A program made the translations under genes and the position numbers. A DNA stretch of 39,032 nucleotides from DAOQVB01 sp964400865 (GTDB taxonomy: Bacteria; Patescibacteriota; Microgenomatia; UBA1400; PJMF01): NCBI GenBank assembly GCA_964400865.1, contig CAYNWG010000007.1, forward strand, positions 1 to 39,032, in the 5' to 3' direction. Below, one piece after another: positions 16,741 through 25,797 of the stretch. The notes beneath the pieces are model-generated. The model saw only the letters and a list, made by a program, of their open reading frames with translations. It was not told the DNA's origin and did not search any database. Positions within the stretch are counted from its first letter, which is position 1; each line of letters starts with the position of its first letter.

Positions 16741-18236
16741 AACAACTCAACAGGCGCTCTGTCGTCTGTAAGAATTGGTAAATCGTCGTCAAAGTTCACT
16801 AAATGCATTCTTTCTTGTATGATTGCAGCGACTTCATTCGCGACTGGATCAATTATAGTTTTTTCATTTTGAAAAGTGCTGATCTGAGAATTTGAAGCGA
16901 ATATCATGTTGTTACCAACAATAAATTGATTATCTCCGACTGGTGCGTGGTAGGTTTTAGGAAAAACTGATGCAACAGTATTGACTATCGCTTGATATAA
17001 CGTGGGGCCATTTTGGGTTAATTCTGGACTGACTGCATTAAAAACCATAATGCCGTCAGCATGTAGTACAGCTTTAATCTGTGTAAAAAACTCCTGCGTC
17101 ATCAGGTGCGAAGGTGCGTATAGATCAGTGCTAAAAGCATCAATTAAGACTACATCATATTTTTTCTTTGTTGTAGCAATATATTTTCTTCCTTCCTCAA
17201 TAATAATATTTGCTTCAGAATCAGTTAAAGAAAAGTGTTCTTTTGCTACCTCTATCATGGTAGGATCGATTTCTACCGCATCAATTTTAACTGCATTGGG
17301 AAAAAATTGGTTCAGTTGTTTAATCACCGTTCCCCCCGCCACGCCAATTAAAAGGATTGAGTGCGGCTTTTCAGTCTGTAACAAACTTGGAGCAAGTGCT
17401 AAATAGTCAAGATAATTATTCATTATTCCTGACTCAGGGATTGAAATCGATTGCACACCCCTAGCATTACCCGTGCTCAGATACATTCTGCCATTATGGT
17501 CAGAAATTTTTATATGATTGTAAAGTGACTCCACCACCACATCAGCTTGAGCCTTGATTACAAAAACATAATAGAGGCGATCAACAAATAGAATACCAAT
17601 AACCATCAATAGAACCAACTGGATCATTTTTTTATTTGAAACAAGCAGTAACGAGCTAAGACTCAGCAAAAGCGACAGTAACTGAATTGAGTGCAACACC
17701 CCAATGGTTGGAATTAAAATAAATGAAGCTACCAGCGAACCAATAATTCCACCAAAGCTTCCCAGCATTGATAATAAACCGGCTGTATTACCAATGTTTT
17801 TCAGACCTTTCACCGAGAGTTTAAGAAGCAAGGGGCTTACCATGCCTAAAAGCGTCATTGCGGGAGCAAATGAACAGAGCATGGCAATTGCTAAGATAAA
17901 GAGATAGAGCCAAGCTGAAGAGCTTTGAGCGACAAATTGTAAAGACAGTTGTAACAAATAGTGACTGCTAAAATAGCTGATCAATGAGATAAAACCAGAA
18001 GAGAATAAAATAAGAGCGAGCGATATTTCTGGCTCTTTTGATTTGTCAGCCAAACGACCACCCAAAAAATATCCTAAAGCTAATGCTGCCATTACTACAC
18101 TGAGGAGAATTCCCCAGGTATAAACTGAATTACCATAAAACGGCGCAATTAACCGGGAAACCGTGAGCTCATAGCCCATGATAATCAAGCCAATTAAAAA
18201 ACTAATACTAGCTGCTTTGGGTAGGGAATTTTTCAC
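16716..18236 (-). CDS. Membrane protein with spermidine-synthase-like C-terminal domain
   Basis: 506 residues. The N-terminal half (1 to about 230) has seven or so membrane segments beginning MGYELTVSRLIAPFYG, which is the usual start of this fused family. The C-terminal half has a Rossmann methyltransferase-like fold: ILLIGVAGGTVIKQL, DAVEIDPTMIEVAKEHF, and YDVVLIDAFSTDLYAPSHLMTQEFF. The Asp residues of the spermidine synthase active site appear at DAFS. Known polyamine synthesis by such fused proteins is uncertain, so only the fold is claimed. It lies on the opposite strand to the PGT gene and its 3' end overlaps it. Confidence 0.8.
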   Translation of the reverse strand: MKNSLPKAASISFLIGLIIMGYELTVSRLIAPFYGNSVYTWGILLSVVMAALALGYFLGGRLADKSKEPEISLALILFSSGFISLISYFSSHYLLQLSLQFVAQSSSAWLYLFILAIAMLCSFAPAMTLLGMVSPLLLKLSVKGLKNIGNTAGLLSMLGSFGGIIGSLVASFILIPTIGVLHSIQLLSLLLSLSSLLLVSNKKMIQLVLLMVIGILFVDRLYYVFVIKAQADVVVESLYNHIKISDHNGRMYLSTGNARGVQSISIPESGIMNNYLDYLALAPSLLQTEKPHSILLIGVAGGTVIKQLNQFFPNAVKIDAVEIDPTMIEVAKEHFSLTDSEANIIIEEGRKYIATTKKKYDVVLIDAFSTDLYAPSHLMTQEFFTQIKAVLHADGIMVFNAVSPELTQNGPTLYQAIVNTVASVFPKTYHAPVGDNQFIVGNNMIFASNSQISTFQNEKTIIDPVANEVAAIIQERMHLVNFDDDLPILTDDRAPVELFYWKMLGK

Positions 18237-18260
18237 AAGAGAGATTATAGCGCACTGCGG

Positions 18261-20777
18261 TTACTGGAAATCTTGCCAACGCTTTTCGCCTAATATAATT
18301 TGGGACACTTGATCAAACCGCAAATTGTTAGGATTACCATTTAGAATTGTTTGTTTGCCCGCAAGACAGTCATCATGCTGATTATTAAATTGTTGCAAAC
18401 AAAAATCAAATGCTTGGTTGGCATTTTCCAAGTCTCCAGTAGAAACATAATAGTTGCCAAGTTGAACAGCGGTCCAGTAATCAAGAGGTAGTATGGAATT
18501 TGCTGTCTTGATGATTGACTCATACACCACCTGATCTTCAACATCAATTTGTTGAAGTACACGAAACAGTAGTCTTGATAAATTCAGCCGTTCAGGATAA
18601 CTCAATTCATCCAGGATTAGCCTCAAATTATTATTAACTACTTGAGTAATTGAGCGCACATTAGTTCGGCACAAGTGCTTTTCAGTGTTCTTTTCACAAA
18701 TACTACCTTGATTCCGAATAACCCATTCAAAGTAATCAACTATGAGCACTTCTGTTTGCGAGTTGTCCAACATGTTCAATAGTTCTAGCGTACGATGAAC
18801 AGCTGGTAGATTTTTTTCTGTATAAGCAACAACAAGTAATTTTTTAATTCTATCTCTGTATGAGATTGTGTTTTTTCCGAGGTTAAGAGCGTATGACTCA
18901 GCAATTATGTCAATAAAATATATTTCTTCTAAATTAGTAACTTCTCCACTTAAAAGTGGATCTATTTCTGCCAATAAGTTACCATTGAGAGACAATGCTA
19001 ACTTAAGTGCTTTTTTTGCTTTCATATACTCTGCGTCGTGAAGAAACTGCAGTGTTGAGGCAATCAGATCATTAGTTATTCTCCAATAATGGTAATCACG
19101 AAACACATAATATCCATTATCTGTTGTTTCTTGAATAAAATTCAGATTTTTCACTGACTCTTGATAGGATTCTTCTGGTTTACCAATACTTAAATAGTAC
19201 TTCGCATTGTTAAAATTGATACGTGACCATGGTTGCATTGAATTAACCTTATCTATTATCGAAGCTCTAATTTCAGGCTGACTCGAAATCTCATCATCAT
19301 TTACTCTGCTCAACCAATAGTCAACATAGTTTGTATATATGCTGTCCAACTTCTGCCTATTTTGAACAGATAATTGTTTCACCGTTGATTCCAACTTATC
19401 TTTGGGAAATGTAAAAATAATTGGAACTCTTTCAAAGCCAAAGTCGGCTTTGCCCAAAGCAATTGTCGCTCTTTGTAGTGAGGATAGTAGAGTATATATT
19501 GTTGTAAGTACGATCAGTAAACTTATAAACAGAGTTGATATTTTTTGCATGCTACTTACTCTAGATGCAAATCTTTGCTCCTCATGTTTATTTGTTGCAA
19601 TGATGAGTGCTAAAGCCAATATCAGAGTAAGTTTTGCAGCTGAATAAGAAAGATCAAAATCAAAGAAACCATTGATAATAAGAAAAACTATCCCCATCAA
19701 TACCAATTTCTTGTCACTACTAGCTGTTAATTTCAGTGAGCGTATTAGTACTAAAACAAAGCTTAAAAATAACACTAAGACTGCCAAGCCGCCAAGAAAA
19801 CCCGTTTCGGATACAATCTGTAAAAAATCATTATGGGCATATCCAGTTTTTAATCTTTGAGTTTGCATGTATCTCTGGCTTTCATTTAAAAATGTTCCCA
19901 AACCAGAACCAAAGAGTGGTTTGCTCTCAACAATTTTTAGTGCTTGCTGCCAATATCTCAACCTAACATCATGATCAAGAGACTTGCAGTAGTTACTAAC
20001 CTCATACAAATTGCATATATATATTTTTGTATTAAGGAATCCAAACCACAAAATTGCGCAAATCCAGAGTAGAAATATGGTGCCCAATACGATATTCATT
20101 TTTAGTTTCTTCCTGTAGGAGAAAGCTACTATCCCTAACTCAATTAAACCCAAAATAAGTAATACTCTACCAGCTGAAAGTAAAAACGCTAAAGACCAGA
20201 TAAAAACAATCAAACCATTTGATTTGTCCTGATAATTAATATACGAACTGATTACTAGGGGAAAAAATACAAGCAATATGCTTGGGAAGTGATTGTGACC
20301 GTAGAAAGGTAAAAAGGAGCGAAATATTTCTAAAACAATCTCATTGGTAGTGAATAATTGCATGCCTACTGTAATCGGTATCAAAATCGAGAAACCATAA
20401 ATAAGAATTTTAGTTACAAATGCTTCTCTACTCTTCTTTTCTGAAAATAGATCCAAAGCTAATAAAAAAAAGCAAAAATAAATTACTTGATTGATTGTTT
20501 GTGCTATAGACAAAGGAGGGATAGATGATTGATATACGGAGTGAAAAAAGTAATAGAACAACATGGTAATCCACGCGATCGACAAACCTGTGTGTTTTCT
20601 AATTGAAGCGAATATTCTATTTAGGTTTACAATCAACAAAGGAATAAACAACAATAGGCAAAATAAAACTAGACCATTATATTGAGTGAATAAAACTAAA
20701 AAAAACCACAAAAGTAAATAAAGGGTAGAATTTTCTCCCTTAATTTGTTTACTAATTTTACTAAATAGTTTTAACAT
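18261..20777 (-). CDS. O-antigen ligase/polymerase-like membrane protein with helical-repeat C-terminus
   Basis: 838 residues. About 11-12 membrane segments in residues 1-430; the Wzy_C-type core shows SAGRVLLILG (201-210), RLRYWQQALKIVESKPLFGSGLGTF (272-296) and YAHNDFLQIVSETG (313-326) with the conserved His315. The C-terminal 400 residues are soluble and helical, ending in phrases like YWTAVQLGNYYVSTGDLENANQAFDFC that fit TPR repeats. Function: joins lipid-linked glycan repeats or ligates glycan on the outer face. The start is 12 nt from the start of the divergent GT4 gene. A second member of the family is at 25794. Confidence 0.88.
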   Translation of the reverse strand: MLKLFSKISKQIKGENSTLYLLLWFFLVLFTQYNGLVLFCLLLFIPLLIVNLNRIFASIRKHTGLSIAWITMLFYYFFHSVYQSSIPPLSIAQTINQVIYFCFFLLALDLFSEKKSREAFVTKILIYGFSILIPITVGMQLFTTNEIVLEIFRSFLPFYGHNHFPSILLVFFPLVISSYINYQDKSNGLIVFIWSLAFLLSAGRVLLILGLIELGIVAFSYRKKLKMNIVLGTIFLLWICAILWFGFLNTKIYICNLYEVSNYCKSLDHDVRLRYWQQALKIVESKPLFGSGLGTFLNESQRYMQTQRLKTGYAHNDFLQIVSETGFLGGLAVLVLFLSFVLVLIRSLKLTASSDKKLVLMGIVFLIINGFFDFDLSYSAAKLTLILALALIIATNKHEEQRFASRVSSMQKISTLFISLLIVLTTIYTLLSSLQRATIALGKADFGFERVPIIFTFPKDKLESTVKQLSVQNRQKLDSIYTNYVDYWLSRVNDDEISSQPEIRASIIDKVNSMQPWSRINFNNAKYYLSIGKPEESYQESVKNLNFIQETTDNGYYVFRDYHYWRITNDLIASTLQFLHDAEYMKAKKALKLALSLNGNLLAEIDPLLSGEVTNLEEIYFIDIIAESYALNLGKNTISYRDRIKKLLVVAYTEKNLPAVHRTLELLNMLDNSQTEVLIVDYFEWVIRNQGSICEKNTEKHLCRTNVRSITQVVNNNLRLILDELSYPERLNLSRLLFRVLQQIDVEDQVVYESIIKTANSILPLDYWTAVQLGNYYVSTGDLENANQAFDFCLQQFNNQHDDCLAGKQTILNGNPNNLRFDQVSQIILGEKRWQDFQ

Positions 20778-20782
20778 ACGAT
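20777..20782 (+). promoter_or_regulatory. -10-like box TACGAT between divergent genes
   Basis: TACGAT ends 7 nt before the ATG at 20790. The first base of the box is the last base of the divergent start codon at 20777, so the two promoters must share very little DNA. Weak, pattern-based. Confidence 0.3.
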
Positions 20783-20789
20783 ATTACAC

Positions 20790-21896
20790 ATGCCAGATAC
20801 AACGCAATTACCTAATAAAGTTGCCATACTCCACGATACTCTACTTGAATTGGGCGGTGCCGAAAGAGTACTGCACAGCTTGCTTGAATTGTTTCCTCAA
20901 GCAGTTTTATATACCTCATTAATTTCACCAAGTATTCGAAGTCAATTTGGAAATAAACACCGAATATGTGCAATGAGACCGAATCTCTGGCAAATTGGAC
21001 CCAAATTAAGTAGTCTATTAAAACCATTTATTCTATTGTACTGGAAATCGCTTAAACTTGAAGATTATGACATGATCATTTCTTCGTCACATTCATTTTC
21101 TTCAAAATCAATACTTACAAAAGTGATTCACCTATCCTACATTCATACTCCACCAAAATATTTGTACGAAGAGTACAATCAAATGCACTGGATAAAACAA
21201 TTTCCTTTTAGTTTACTTTTCTCACCCCTAATCACTTTGTTGAGATTGCACGACATAACAAGTGCTCAAGCACCCACAGCATTGATTGCTAATTCCCTAA
21301 CAGTACAGAAACGAATTAAAAGATATTATAAAAGAGGTAGCTCTGTTATATACCCACCCGTAATCAACAACCTAACAATTGATAATAGCCAAACTAAAGA
21401 GTTTTTCCTCTTTCATTCACGACTGGTTCTTCAAAAAGGTTTAGAGCTAGCGATTCGTGCTTTCAACAAACTTGATGATACGTTGGTGATTGTTGGAGAA
21501 GGTCCAGAGCTTAAGAAACTTAAAAAAATCGCCCGTTCTAATTGCAGGTTTGTGGGCAAAGTGCCTGATTTGCAACTAGCATCAATTTATGCAAAGACGA
21601 AAGCATTAGTTTTTTGCGGTATTGATGAGGATTTTGGATTAGTTATGGCAGAGGCACTTACTGCTGGAATTCCCATCATTGGATTAAGGTCGTCATCCAC
21701 TGAAGAAATTGTAACAAATTCTCAGCTAGGCATACTTTTTGACCATTATTCAGTTAGTTCTCTCTTACGAGCTATTAATGAATTTAAAAATAATAAATAC
21801 AGCTGGAAATTCTGTTCTCATTACGCTAAAAAATATTCGAATAGAAGATTTAAAAATAATTTTGCAAAATTGGTGCTATCATATTTGCCACAATGA
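20790..21896 (+). CDS. GT4 family glycosyltransferase
   Basis: 368 residues, two Rossmann domains (GT-B). N-terminal motif ELGGAERVLHSLLELFP; C-terminal nucleotide-sugar binding part FLFHSRLVLQKGLELAIRAFNKLDDTLVIVGEGPE and DEDFGLVMAEALTAGIPIIG, the family EX7E-like region. It probably adds a sugar to the lipid-linked chain on the cytoplasmic side; donor and acceptor unknown. The stop overlaps the next start (21893). Divergent from the 838-residue Wzy-like gene. Confidence 0.9.
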   Translation: MPDTTQLPNKVAILHDTLLELGGAERVLHSLLELFPQAVLYTSLISPSIRSQFGNKHRICAMRPNLWQIGPKLSSLLKPFILLYWKSLKLEDYDMIISSSHSFSSKSILTKVIHLSYIHTPPKYLYEEYNQMHWIKQFPFSLLFSPLITLLRLHDITSAQAPTALIANSLTVQKRIKRYYKRGSSVIYPPVINNLTIDNSQTKEFFLFHSRLVLQKGLELAIRAFNKLDDTLVIVGEGPELKKLKKIARSNCRFVGKVPDLQLASIYAKTKALVFCGIDEDFGLVMAEALTAGIPIIGLRSSSTEEIVTNSQLGILFDHYSVSSLLRAINEFKNNKYSWKFCSHYAKKYSNRRFKNNFAKLVLSYLPQ

Positions 21897-22927
21897 AAGT
21901 TTGCGTTACAGGATCAAAAGGTCTAATTGGTAGTTCAATCACTGATTTGCTAATTAATTCGAAAGCGGAAGTTTACGGCATCGATAACAACAACCGAAAC
22001 AAATTATTCGGAACTGATGGATCAACTGATGTTTTTAGTTTTTCATTTTTCAATTCTACTCAATATAAGCATTTTAATTTTGATCTCAAAGATATAGATA
22101 AGTTGAAGAGTTTCTTTAAGAAATATCAATTTGATGCTGTTATTCACTGCGCCAGTCAGCCGAGTCATCCAAAATCTATTGCAATACCCATTCTAGATTT
22201 TGAAATGAATACTAGCGTTACCTTAAATTTACTTGAAATACTCAGATATTCCTCGCCTAAAACGACATTTATTTTTACAAGCACAAACAAGGTTTATGGA
22301 GACAATCCTAACTTACTTTCGTTTGTTGAAAAAGAAAAGCGATTCGATTTTGAAGATTCATCTTACTTGGGCATCGATGAGACCATGTCAATTGATACAA
22401 CCACACACACACCTTTCGGCGTGAGTAAAACAGCCGCAGACTTGTACGTACAAGAGTATGGTTCAACATATAAAATGAATACAGTTGCGCTAAGATTAGG
22501 CTGTGTGACCGGGAAATACCATGCATCGGTCAAACAACATGGTTTTCTTTCATTTTTAATTAAATCGATTATAAAAACTAGAAGTTATGAGATTATCGGC
22601 TTTAAAGGTAAGCAGGTTAGAGATCAGATTTCAAGTGAAGATGTGGCGCTAGCTATGTTGGAAATACTCAAATCTTCCCCTAAAAGTACTATATATAATT
22701 TAGGTGGAGGTAAAAAAAATGCACTCTCAATACTAGAGGCTATAGATTTGATTACTGAGATTACAGGGATAAAACCCAAGCTTTCTATTAAAAGAATGGG
22801 TCGTTTAGGAGACCACCGATGTTACTATACCAACAACTCAAAATTTTTAACAGATTACCCAAATTGGAATATAAAAGACCGGGTAGAAAAAATAATTGAA
22901 GATATTATCCGGTATGAAATACGCTAA
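21893..22927 (+). CDS. NAD-dependent epimerase/dehydratase (CDP-paratose 2-epimerase-like)
   Basis: 344 residues. Rossmann glycine motif GSKGLIGSS (7-15). The motif THTPFGVSKTAADLYVQEYG has Phe where most members of the short-chain sugar epimerases have the catalytic Tyr of YxxxK; as far as I recall, relatives of this subfamily also carry LFGxSK there, so it is probably a family trait. GKQVRDQI and YNLGGGKKNALSILEA are further family marks. It should act on a nucleotide sugar, product unknown. It overlaps GT4 by 4 nt and the next gene by 14 nt. Confidence 0.85.
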   Translation: MKVCVTGSKGLIGSSITDLLINSKAEVYGIDNNNRNKLFGTDGSTDVFSFSFFNSTQYKHFNFDLKDIDKLKSFFKKYQFDAVIHCASQPSHPKSIAIPILDFEMNTSVTLNLLEILRYSSPKTTFIFTSTNKVYGDNPNLLSFVEKEKRFDFEDSSYLGIDETMSIDTTTHTPFGVSKTAADLYVQEYGSTYKMNTVALRLGCVTGKYHASVKQHGFLSFLIKSIIKTRSYEIIGFKGKQVRDQISSEDVALAMLEILKSSPKSTIYNLGGGKKNALSILEAIDLITEITGIKPKLSIKRMGRLGDHRCYYTNNSKFLTDYPNWNIKDRVEKIIEDIIRYEIR

Positions 22928-23660
22928 GATACTTGGCACCAAAGTAGATTGTCTAAACTACTCAGAGGCAATTTCTGCTATACAACTTGCAATAACTAAT
23001 AAACTGACTACCTATGTTTGCGTGGCAGCTGTGCATCTGATTATGGAATGTTTTGATGACATCAATTTGCAAACTGCTGTAAACCAAGCTCTCTGCGTAA
23101 CAGCTGATGGTATGCCTTTGGTTTGGATTCAAAAGCTGTTAGGTAATTCTGCTAGTAGAGTTTATGGCCCAGAACTGACGTTGCGGCTCTGCCAACAAGC
23201 TCAAAGAAGCGGTTGGAAAATATTCCTTGTCGGTGGAGCAAAGGGCGAAGGAGAATTATTAATTTCAATACTTAAACATACGTATCCAAGATTAAAGATT
23301 GTCGGATCATTTGACACCCCCATCCGACCAATTCCAAAAGCAGATGATCATCTGCTTTTGGCAAGAATTAATGCAACAAACCCAAACCTAATTTTTGTTG
23401 GTTTGGGTTGCCCCTACCAAGAACGCTGGATGATTCAACATCAAAAAACAATCAATCAAGGAGTGATGGTGGGTGTGGGAGCAGCGTTCGATTTTATTAC
23501 CAAGACAAAACGACAAGCCCCAAAATGTATGCAGCTTATTGGTCTTGAATGGCTTTTCAGATTATCTCAGGATCCCAAACGGTTATGGAAACGCTATACA
23601 ATTACGAATGTGAGGTTTGTTTTTCATTTCTTACTTTCACTAGCAAATACAAGAAGATAG
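22914..23660 (+). CDS. WecG/TagA/CpsF family glycosyltransferase (GT26)
   Basis: 248 residues from ATG 22914. Transfers a sugar such as ManNAc or ManNAcA onto undecaprenyl-PP-linked GlcNAc in other bacteria. Motifs: VTADGMPLVWIQ with the conserved Asp, KIFLVGGAKGEGE, FVGLGCPYQERWM, GVGAAFDFITKTKRQAP, and GLEWLFRLSQDPKRLWKRY. Normal length. An upstream ATG at 22896 would add six residues; 22914 gives the usual LGTKVDCLNYSEA N-terminus. Contains a 28-nt perfect palindrome (23334-23361). Confidence 0.93.
   Translation: MKYAKILGTKVDCLNYSEAISAIQLAITNKLTTYVCVAAVHLIMECFDDINLQTAVNQALCVTADGMPLVWIQKLLGNSASRVYGPELTLRLCQQAQRSGWKIFLVGGAKGEGELLISILKHTYPRLKIVGSFDTPIRPIPKADDHLLLARINATNPNLIFVGLGCPYQERWMIQHQKTINQGVMVGVGAAFDFITKTKRQAPKCMQLIGLEWLFRLSQDPKRLWKRYTITNVRFVFHFLLSLANTRR
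23334..23361. repeat. 28-bp perfect palindrome inside the GT26 gene
   Basis: The left half is CCAAAAGCAGATGA and the right half is its exact reverse complement TCATCTGCTTTTGG, with no spacer. It codes for PKADDHLLLA. Under equal base frequencies a perfect 28-bp palindrome is expected about 1.5e-4 times in a window of this size. Confidence 0.95.
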
Positions 23661-23664
23661 TAAT

Positions 23665-24876
23665 ATGAAACGCCGATTACTATTTATCAGTCAATGCTAC
23701 CCGATCCCACTCGATGGAGGTGGAAAAATTAGAACTTTTTCTACCCTTAAAGCAATTGCCTCAGAATTTGATATTCACGCCGTATTTATTTCTGAACGGA
23801 TGCCGACAAAAAAACAACAATTAAACTTGTCGGCAATTGGCGTAAATAAACAAACAATATTTCTACATAGTGGTCCAAAAGAAAACGTAAAAAATAATCT
23901 CTTAAAACTAATTTTCAATTATTTTCGACTCCGTCCTCATTATGTCTATCAATACAGTTGCACTGAAGCAAAACAATTTATTCATAAGTTAATTCAATCC
24001 TGGAAACCAGAAATTATTCATGTCGATCATTTAAATTCAGCTCAGTTCGTACCCTCAAATGAATGGTTTTTACAAAGAAATAGTAAATCCCCAATTTTAA
24101 TTCTTGATAATCACAATGTGATTCATAATTTTTATTATTCAAGATTCAGAAATACAAGAAAATTAATACGCAAGCTATATTTATTTATTGAGGGGTCATT
24201 AAATGTAATCTACGAATTTATTCATTATCCAAGATTTAATCATATTTTTTCAATTTCTGATACAGAAGTGAGCCAGATTACATTCATGAATAAGCGTGTT
24301 TCTGTTCTACCAACACAATACCCCATCAAACACCAAATAAAAAACGGTACTAAACAGATAGATTTGCTTTTTGTCGGATTACTAGACTGGCCACCAAATG
24401 AGGAAGGACTTCGATGGTTTCTAGATCATTCTTATCCAACGCTCGCGAAGATCTTTCCCCACCTCTCAATATGCGTGATTGGTGGATCAGACAATCTATA
24501 TAGATTTAAGCAAGATTATCCAGAAATTTATTTCCCCGGCAATGTGAAATCTATCGATTCTTACCTCTCAAAATCAAAAGTTTTTTTTATTCCCCTCTTA
24601 TCTGGCTCCGGGTTGTGCATAAAAGTACTAACTGCATTATCTTGTGAGATTCCAATCGTATCTACAACGTATGGGATTCGCGGTTATGATTTGATACATA
24701 ATAAACATGTGGTACTCGGAGATTCACCAGATTCATTCACAGAAGCTATTCACCGACTTTTACTCTCAGAGGATATGCGGCACAGGTTAGCAAGCAACGG
24801 GAAAAAATATTTTGATCAGTTAACGAACCAAACTACCAAAAACAGTAAGAATATGTATTTACATGCCGCTCATTAA
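23665..24876 (+). CDS. GT4-type glycosyltransferase
   Basis: 403 residues, GT-B fold. N-terminal PIPLDGGGKIRTFSTLKAIASEF; C-terminal DLLFVGLLDWPPNEEGLRWFLDHSYP, with FIPLLSGSGLCIKVLTALSCEIPIVST, resembles the exopolysaccharide GT4 group in which WPPN introduces the nucleotide-sugar domain. Donor unknown. It follows the GT26 gene by 4 nt on the same strand. The end overlaps the convergent GT2 gene by 18 nt. Confidence 0.85.
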   Translation: MKRRLLFISQCYPIPLDGGGKIRTFSTLKAIASEFDIHAVFISERMPTKKQQLNLSAIGVNKQTIFLHSGPKENVKNNLLKLIFNYFRLRPHYVYQYSCTEAKQFIHKLIQSWKPEIIHVDHLNSAQFVPSNEWFLQRNSKSPILILDNHNVIHNFYYSRFRNTRKLIRKLYLFIEGSLNVIYEFIHYPRFNHIFSISDTEVSQITFMNKRVSVLPTQYPIKHQIKNGTKQIDLLFVGLLDWPPNEEGLRWFLDHSYPTLAKIFPHLSICVIGGSDNLYRFKQDYPEIYFPGNVKSIDSYLSKSKVFFIPLLSGSGLCIKVLTALSCEIPIVSTTYGIRGYDLIHNKHVVLGDSPDSFTEAIHRLLLSEDMRHRLASNGKKYFDQLTNQTTKNSKNMYLHAAH

Positions 24877-25797
24877 TTTTGGATATTTTGTAGCTAACCA
24901 ATAACCCAGAGTAAACGACCAAACTCTCATTTTAATTATTGTAAATAATACTACTTTGTCCACTGCTGTTAATCTCGGGATTATTGGGTTCTTGAAATAG
25001 AGTAAAAATTCAGCTTTCCATGACATAATTTTACGAAAAGAAAAATGTAAATCTACAAACTCCTCTGGTTTATTCCAAAATATCGCAATTTTATTTGCGA
25101 TGATACCCTTAAAAAATTGTTTCGATAGTAGTTGCCGTACATTCACACCATCGTCATGCCAAAGAATCATATCTTTAAGCTGAATTCCTTTGATATTCAG
25201 TGAATGGAGAATAAAACCGAGTGCTGTATCTGAAGAGTCATATCCACGTAATTGGAATTGTTCTGGAAAGAGTACATTGTGCTGCTTAAAAACTTTTAAC
25301 AACAACACTACATTTTTGGTATCAAAGTTAAACGGAGTTAGGTATGGATACGTTGTTTGAATTTTTTGGTCATACCAATAATTACTAAAGACAAACTCAG
25401 CCTTTGCAGCTAATGATGTGCTTTTATAATCTTTCGATTTTCCCACCAGATAAGTAACCGATAGTTTTACTGGTACATTGTCAAAGTACTCTAAGGCCTT
25501 TTTGATATAGTTTTTTTTCAAAATACAATCGTCATCAATAAAACACAGCAACGTTGTTTTCGCAGTATTTATAGCTATATTTCTTGCAACCGCAACATTC
25601 GATAGTGGTGAATGTAAATATTTGATAGGAATGCTAGAGTTTAATGAAAGAATTACTTTCTTTAATCTAGGATTTTTAGCTGTATCGATTATCAAAATTT
25701 CTTGTGGTTGAATTGTTTGATTTTGTAACGATAGTAAACATCGAACTATCTTCTCTTCTCTTTCTTTGGTTATTATTGCTACAGCGATGGTATTCAT
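24859..25797 (-). CDS. GT2 family glycosyltransferase
   Basis: 312 residues. GT-A fold: VAIITKEREEKIVRCLLSLQNQ at the N-terminus, NVAVARNIAINTAKTTLLCFIDDDC with the metal-binding DDD. No clear membrane segment at the end beyond a basic, hydrophobic C-terminus. ATG 25797 overlaps the upstream stop as ATGA, which argues for it over an ATG at 25812. Last gene of a four-gene - strand run that starts at 29603. Confidence 0.85.
   Translation of the reverse strand: MNTIAVAIITKEREEKIVRCLLSLQNQTIQPQEILIIDTAKNPRLKKVILSLNSSIPIKYLHSPLSNVAVARNIAINTAKTTLLCFIDDDCILKKNYIKKALEYFDNVPVKLSVTYLVGKSKDYKSTSLAAKAEFVFSNYWYDQKIQTTYPYLTPFNFDTKNVVLLLKVFKQHNVLFPEQFQLRGYDSSDTALGFILHSLNIKGIQLKDMILWHDDGVNVRQLLSKQFFKGIIANKIAIFWNKPEEFVDLHFSFRKIMSWKAEFLLYFKNPIIPRLTAVDKVVLFTIIKMRVWSFTLGYWLATKYPKLMSGM

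Noticed and set aside
22441..22454. 14-bp palindrome CTTGTACGTACAAG, and a similar one GCTTCGTACGAAGC at 28231-28244
   Set aside because: One to three 14-bp palindromes are expected by chance in 39 kb; the two sequences share only the central CGTACG-like part.
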